Below, one piece after another: positions 34,998 to 38,588 of a stretch of DNA of 38,588 nucleotides. How positions within the stretch are numbered: position 1 is the stretch's first letter; each line of letters opens with the position of its first letter. The stretch spans positions 1-38,588 of the forward strand of contig JADHVR010000034.1 in NCBI GenBank assembly GCA_016783885.1, in the 5' to 3' direction. This DNA comes from Bacteroidales bacterium (GTDB lineage: Bacteria; Bacteroidota; Bacteroidia; Bacteroidales; JAADJA01). A program made the translations under genes and the position numbers. Below the pieces are notes generated by a model, which made no database searches, was not told where the DNA came from, and saw nothing but the letters and a program-made list of their open reading frames with translations.

Positions 34998-35015
34998 TCC
35001 CGATAGCTATCGGGA
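34998..35015. repeat. 18-bp palindrome TCCCGATA-GC-TATCGGGA
   Basis: The perfect palindrome TCCCGATAGCTATCGGGA lies between the divergent metH and GNAT-like genes, too far from either start to be an obvious operator. It is the partner of the copy at 18418-18435. Confidence 0.6.
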
Positions 35016-35135
35016 CGTTTTCGTTCAGTTTAGTTTTACAAAAGAAATAAATAATGGCTGGTTTTCCAAATAAAAGTACTTAAAGTATTTTAGGCATTTT
35101 AAGCATTTTCCCCCATTTCATATCTGCCATTCACA

Positions 35136-35143
35136 TATCTTTG
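35136..35143 (+). promoter_or_regulatory. -7 promoter box of the GNAT-like gene
   Basis: TATCTTTG matches TAnnTTTG, 30 bases before ATG 35174. It covers the alternative in-frame TTG at 35141, which therefore cannot be the start. Confidence 0.55.
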
Positions 35144-35173
35144 CAAATAATTTTAATTATAAAACAAATTATC

Positions 35174-36289
35174 ATGTTGCAGATAAAAGAGGTTGTTACA
35201 TTAAAAGACATAAAGCATTTTGTTAATTTTCCGTACAAACTTTATAAAGGCGATCCGTTTTGGATCCCACCTATAAAAAATGATGAGATAAAACAGCTAA
35301 AACCTGATACAAATCCTGCTTTTAAGTTTTGTGATACAAAATTGTGGACAGCATGGAAAGACGGGAAATGTGCAGGCAGGATAAGTGCTATTATAAATCA
35401 TAATTATAATGAAAAGACCGGTGAAAAGAAAGGACGTTTTTCCAGGGTTGAATTTATTGATGATAATGAAGTTGCATGCAAATTGTTTGAAGTTGCTGAA
35501 AATTGGTTGAAGGAAAAAGGAATGAAAACCGTTCACGGGCCTTTGGGTTTTACTAACCTTGATAATCAGGGTTTATTAATTGAGGGTTTTGAATATTTAC
35601 CTTCCATAGCTTCGGTTTATCATAAGCCATATTACCATGGCCACATCGAAGAATTGGGCTACCAAAAAGAAAATGACTGGATAGAATTTCGATTAACGCT
35701 TGGAGAAAAAGCTCATAAAAAAGCCATACGGGGAGCAAACCTTATTAAAAAACGTTATGGTTTTGAAGTAATAAAATTCAGTTCTACTGCTGAATTGCGT
35801 GAATATGTCCGTCCAATGTTTGAAATTCTTAACAAGGCATTTCAAGAGCTTCCTTATGTTACTCCTTTTAATGATGAGATGATTGATTTGTATGCTAATA
35901 AATACTTTAAAGTTATTAATCCCAAATATGTAAGAATTATTAAAAAGGAAGATAAGATTATTGCGTTTCTTATCGGTGTACCTTCCCTTTCAGAAGCTAT
36001 GCAAAAGGCGAATGGGAAATTATTTCCTTTAGGTTTTTTTCATATTATGCAAGCCATGAAACATCCCAAAGTTATAGATCTGCTATTAACCGGTGTTATT
36101 CCTGAATATCAAAGTGCCGGAGCTGCTGTTATTTTATTTGCCGAGATTCAGGAGGAAATTATGAAGCAGGGAATCGACCAAATGGAAACAACCGGAATAT
36201 TTGAGACAAACCACAATGTAATCAGCAACTGGAAAAATTACGACCATATTCAGCATAAAAGGAGAAGGTGTTTTGTGAAAGAGTTATAA
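35174..36289 (+). CDS. GNAT-fold acyltransferase-like protein (Bacteroidota hypothetical)
   Basis: A 371-residue cytoplasmic protein from ATG 35174. The N-terminal MLQIKEVVTLKDIKHFVNFP and YKLYKGDPFWIPPIKND start is typical of a Bacteroidota family commonly annotated as GNAT N-acetyltransferase-like. The C-terminal part (IPEYQSAGAAVILFAEIQEEI, then GIFETNHNVISNWKNYDH) has the look of a GNAT acetyl-CoA-binding half. Substrate unknown. It is followed 85 bases later by ahcY, which has its own promoter, so a functional link with methionine metabolism is not implied. Confidence 0.72.
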   Translation: MLQIKEVVTLKDIKHFVNFPYKLYKGDPFWIPPIKNDEIKQLKPDTNPAFKFCDTKLWTAWKDGKCAGRISAIINHNYNEKTGEKKGRFSRVEFIDDNEVACKLFEVAENWLKEKGMKTVHGPLGFTNLDNQGLLIEGFEYLPSIASVYHKPYYHGHIEELGYQKENDWIEFRLTLGEKAHKKAIRGANLIKKRYGFEVIKFSSTAELREYVRPMFEILNKAFQELPYVTPFNDEMIDLYANKYFKVINPKYVRIIKKEDKIIAFLIGVPSLSEAMQKANGKLFPLGFFHIMQAMKHPKVIDLLLTGVIPEYQSAGAAVILFAEIQEEIMKQGIDQMETTGIFETNHNVISNWKNYDHIQHKRRRCFVKEL

Positions 36290-36295
36290 TATAAA

Positions 36296-36327
36296 TTTGT
36301 TAGCTACCCATAAAGTAATTATCTTTG
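36296..36327 (+). promoter_or_regulatory. Promoter of ahcY
   Basis: TTTG (36296-36299), 20-base spacer, TATCTTTG (36320-36327): a perfect Bacteroidota housekeeping promoter. The start codon follows 47 bases later. Confidence 0.75.
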
Positions 36328-36374
36328 CACACTTTTTTAGGAAATTTAATATTTAATAGTTATAATTTAATAAT

Positions 36375-37796
36375 ATGGAAACTTTAACAGTTGATAAAAA
36401 AATGACATACAAAGTTGCTGATATTTCTCTCGCAGACTTGGGAAGAAAAGAAATAGAAATTGCAAAAAAAGAGATGCCGGGTTTAATGGCTATCCGGAAT
36501 AAATATGCTAAAGAGAAACCACTGAAAGGTGCACGGATCACAGGTTCACTTCACATGACTATACAAACCGCAATTTTAATTGAAACACTTACCGAATTAG
36601 GCGCTGAAGTAAGATGGGCAAGTTGTAATATTTTTTCTACACAGGATCATGCTGCTGCGGCTGTTGCTGCAAATGGAATTGCCGTTTTTGCATGGAAAGG
36701 TGAAACATTAAAGGAATACTGGTGGTGTACTAACCAGGCACTGACTTTCCCCGATGGCAATGGTCCGCATCTTATTGTTGATGATGGCGGAGATGCTACA
36801 TTGATGGTTCATAAAGGATATGCCATTGAAGAAAATCCTGAACTGTTAAAAGAAAAACCAAATAATGAGGAAGAAACAGCCTTACTTAAGCAATTGCAAG
36901 ATACTTATATTGAAGATAGCAACAAATGGCACAGGGCTGTTAAAACGCTGAGAGGAATATCGGAAGAAACAACAACCGGTGTCCACCGTCTGTATCAGAT
37001 GATGGAGCGAGGTACGCTCTATGCACCGGCAATCAATGTGAACGATTCGGTTACGAAATCTAAATTTGATAACTTATACGGTTGTCGTGAGTCACTTGCT
37101 GACGGTATAAAAAGAGCAACAGATATTATGATGGCAGGTAAGGTTGTGGTAGTGGCAGGTTATGGTGATGTTGGCAAAGGAAGTGCAAGGTCGCTTAATG
37201 GTTATGGCGCCAGGGTTTTGGTTACTGAAATTGACCCGATAAATGCTTTGCAGGCTGCCATGGAAGGATTTGAGGTAACTACAATGGAAGAAGCTGTTAA
37301 GGAAGGAAATATTTTTGTTACGGCTTCCGGCAACAAGGATGTGATTACCGTTGATCACATGAAAGCAATGAAAGACCAGTCAATCGTTTGTAATATCGGG
37401 CATTTTGATAACGAGATACAGGTGGAGCCTTTAAATGATTATCCGGGAGTGAAAAAGGTTAATATTAAACCTCAGGTTGATAAGTACATTTTCCCTGACG
37501 GACGTGAGATTTTCATGTTAGCCGAAGGAAGACTTGTAAATCTTGGCTGTGCAACCGGACATCCGTCGTTTGTGATGAGTAGCTCATTCTCAAATCAAAC
37601 ACTTGCACAAATTGAGCTTTGGAAAAATGATTTTAAAGTAGATGTTTACCGTCTGCCAAAGAAACTTGATGAAGAAGTGGCACGGCTACATCTCAATCAT
37701 ATTGGAGTTAAGCTAACTAAGATGACACAGGATCAGGCTGATTATATCGGAATCCCTGTTGAAGGTCCATATAAACCTGAGCATTATAGGTATTAG
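36375..37796 (+). CDS. ahcY: S-adenosylhomocysteine hydrolase
   Basis: A 473-residue NAD-dependent enzyme that reversibly splits S-adenosylhomocysteine into adenosine and homocysteine, feeding MetH. It contains the N-terminal substrate domain ([20 protein letters not shown], then [14 protein letters not shown]), the Rossmann NAD motif [44 protein letters not shown], and the C-terminal tail [10 protein letters not shown] whose Lys and Tyr reach the neighbouring subunit's NAD. The ~40-residue insertion typical of the longer bacterial/plant class is present around 150-190. It has a strong promoter of its own. Confidence 0.98.
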   Translation: METLTVDKKMTYKVADISLADLGRKEIEIAKKEMPGLMAIRNKYAKEKPLKGARITGSLHMTIQTAILIETLTELGAEVRWASCNIFSTQDHAAAAVAANGIAVFAWKGETLKEYWWCTNQALTFPDGNGPHLIVDDGGDATLMVHKGYAIEENPELLKEKPNNEEETALLKQLQDTYIEDSNKWHRAVKTLRGISEETTTGVHRLYQMMERGTLYAPAINVNDSVTKSKFDNLYGCRESLADGIKRATDIMMAGKVVVVAGYGDVGKGSARSLNGYGARVLVTEIDPINALQAAMEGFEVTTMEEAVKEGNIFVTASGNKDVITVDHMKAMKDQSIVCNIGHFDNEIQVEPLNDYPGVKKVNIKPQVDKYIFPDGREIFMLAEGRLVNLGCATGHPSFVMSSSFSNQTLAQIELWKNDFKVDVYRLPKKLDEEVARLHLNHIGVKLTKMTQDQADYIGIPVEGPYKPEHYRY

Positions 37797-37824
37797 TTTC
37801 AGGTTTCAGGTTTCAAGTTTCAGG
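37797..37824 (+). repeat. Four tandem 7-bp units (TTTCAGG)
   Basis: TTTCAGG, TTTCAGG, TTTCAAG, TTTCAGG run directly after the ahcY stop codon. This is a simple tandem repeat, common between Bacteroidota genes, with no clear function. Confidence 0.7.
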
Positions 37825-37900
37825 TTTTGATAATCGTTTCCTTTTTCGAGCATCGAACTCAGAACTACAAAATCTAAAATCATAAATCGTAAATAACACT

Positions 37901-37972
37901 GGCCCCATAGTTCAAGGGATAGAATGGAAGTTTCCTAAACTTTAGATCCAGGTTCGAGTCCTGGTGGGGCTA
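37901..37972 (+). tRNA. tRNA-Arg (anticodon CCU)
   Basis: The acceptor GGCCCCA pairs with TGGGGCT (G1-U72 wobble). The anticodon stem GAAGT/ACTTT surrounds the loop TTCCTAA (anticodon CCT), and the T-arm is CCAGG-TTCGAGT-CCTGG. The discriminator is A at 37972. CCA is not fully encoded (ACC follows). The CCU isoacceptor reads the rare AGG arginine codon. Confidence 0.95.
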
Positions 37973-37979
37973 CCTAAAG

Positions 37980-38010
37980 AAACCCGGATTTAAAATATTC
38001 GGGTTTTTTA
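37980..38010 (+). terminator. Intrinsic terminator of tRNA-Arg
   Basis: AAACCCGGA (37980-37988) pairs with TTCGGGTTT (37998-38006) around an AT loop, followed by a T-run. It shares its stem with the tRNA-Glu terminator at 23600. Confidence 0.8.
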
Positions 38011-38146
38011 GTATGCCTGAAATAAATTCAGGTTAAAAAATTTATCGGTTTTTATACCGCATTTATTCCTTTATTTTATATTATTGTGAGTAAAAAACAG
38101 GCTTTTGATACATCCTCTTAAAGGTGTCCATTAAATTTTAATTATT

Positions 38147-38588
38147 ATGAAAAAAATAATAAAAAGCAAGTTCTGGTTTATATTCCTGATGTTTTTGCCG
38201 ATTGTATTACAGTCACAAGTCGTTTTCGATTTAAAATCTCCGAATGAAAAAATAATAACCCATATCAGGTTCTCGAAAATAATTGAGTTTAAAATCCTCT
38301 ATGATTCGGTTTCGATTGTTGACTATTCAAAGATTTCACTGAACATTAACGACGGAATTATTTTGGGTGAAAACCCACGGATCAAAAAGAAAGTAACCAA
38401 TACAATCAATCAGAATGTAATGCCTGTTATTCCTGAAAAAAATAAAGTTATCCCGGATTTTTATAATGAAGTGAAATTTCTTTTTAAAGGAAAATATGCC
38501 TTGACCTTCCGGGCGTACGATAACGGTGTTGCATGGCGATTTGAAACTTCTCACAAAAACGATATTAAAGTAAACAGCGAACAGCTTG
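38147..38588 (+). CDS. Glycoside hydrolase family 97 protein (partial, N-terminus)
   Basis: 147 codons are open from ATG 38147 to the window end. The frame has a signal peptide (FWFIFLMFLPIVLQSQ) followed by the GH97 N-terminal beta-sandwich. The diagnostic segment is LTFRAYDNGVAWRFETS, the family's conserved AYD.GVA.RFE region, together with the DLKSPNEKI opening (usually SPDGKI). GH97 enzymes, including SusB, are periplasmic alpha-glucosidases or alpha-galactosidases. Which one cannot be told, since the catalytic barrel with its Glu or Asp lies beyond the window. Confidence 0.82.
   Translation, partial: MKKIIKSKFWFIFLMFLPIVLQSQVVFDLKSPNEKIITHIRFSKIIEFKILYDSVSIVDYSKISLNINDGIILGENPRIKKKVTNTINQNVMPVIPEKNKVIPDFYNEVKFLFKGKYALTFRAYDNGVAWRFETSHKNDIKVNSEQL

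Noticed and set aside
34892..35173. SAM or cobalamin riboswitch before metH
   Set aside because: The region was read on the minus strand for conserved riboswitch cores and paired stems; apart from the 18-bp palindrome nothing fitting was found.

Overview
The window looks like a chromosomal segment of an anaerobic or facultatively anaerobic member of the Bacteroidota, probably Bacteroidales or Marinilabiliales-like. The evidence is the AT-rich base composition, promoters of the Bacteroidota type (TTTG, 19-22 bp, TAnnTTTG) before several genes, a PorT-type type IX secretion protein, Bacteroidota-style methionine genes, a GH97 glycosidase, and many small palindromic intergenic repeats. No phage, plasmid, CRISPR array or complete transposase gene is visible.

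Region 1 (1-8913) is a nitrite and nitrosative-stress island. Transcribed leftward are nrfH and nrfA (ammonia-forming cytochrome c nitrite reductase), then ResB and CcsA cytochrome c assembly factors (CcsA is cut by the window edge). A small membrane protein, the hybrid cluster protein Hcp and a 4Fe-4S ferredoxin follow to the right. A perfect 18-bp palindrome (7362-7379) of the HcpR/Fnr type lies before the ferredoxin gene, and a Crp/Fnr-family regulator is encoded at 11744. Rightward from the same intergenic region run a vestige of thioredoxin reductase, a putative metal transporter and a VOC protein.

Region 2 (8914-18763) holds an orphan FtsX/MacB-type permease, the Crp/Fnr regulator, a secreted chagasin-type protease inhibitor, a PAS histidine kinase with its LuxR-type response regulator, and a lipoprotein/beta-barrel pair. 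After them comes a 570-bp gene-free stretch of nested inverted repeats.

Region 3 (18764-23630) has a secreted DUF6973-like protein, an aspartate-type aminotransferase, the heptose-7-phosphate kinase RfaE1, PorT, a conserved hypothetical protein and tRNA-Glu.

Region 4 (23631-29254) is the most unusual. A 900-bp intergenic region carries two 201-bp direct repeats. Next to it, on the minus strand, is a 1302-residue secreted protein with four Fib_succ_major (C-type-lectin-like) domains. The C-terminal ~57 residues of domains 2, 3 and 4 are strongly diverged and GC-rich, with mostly pyrimidine-ended codons, while the rest of domains 3 and 4 is about 95% identical in DNA. This is the pattern expected of diversity-generating-retroelement (DGR) target domains. 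No reverse transcriptase or template repeat lies in the window.

Region 5 (29286-37972) is a methionine/SAM cycle cluster. It has metH and a homocysteine S-methyltransferase/MTHFR fusion on the minus strand, and a GNAT-like protein and S-adenosylhomocysteinase on the plus strand, followed by tRNA-Arg. A GH97 glycosidase runs off the right end.
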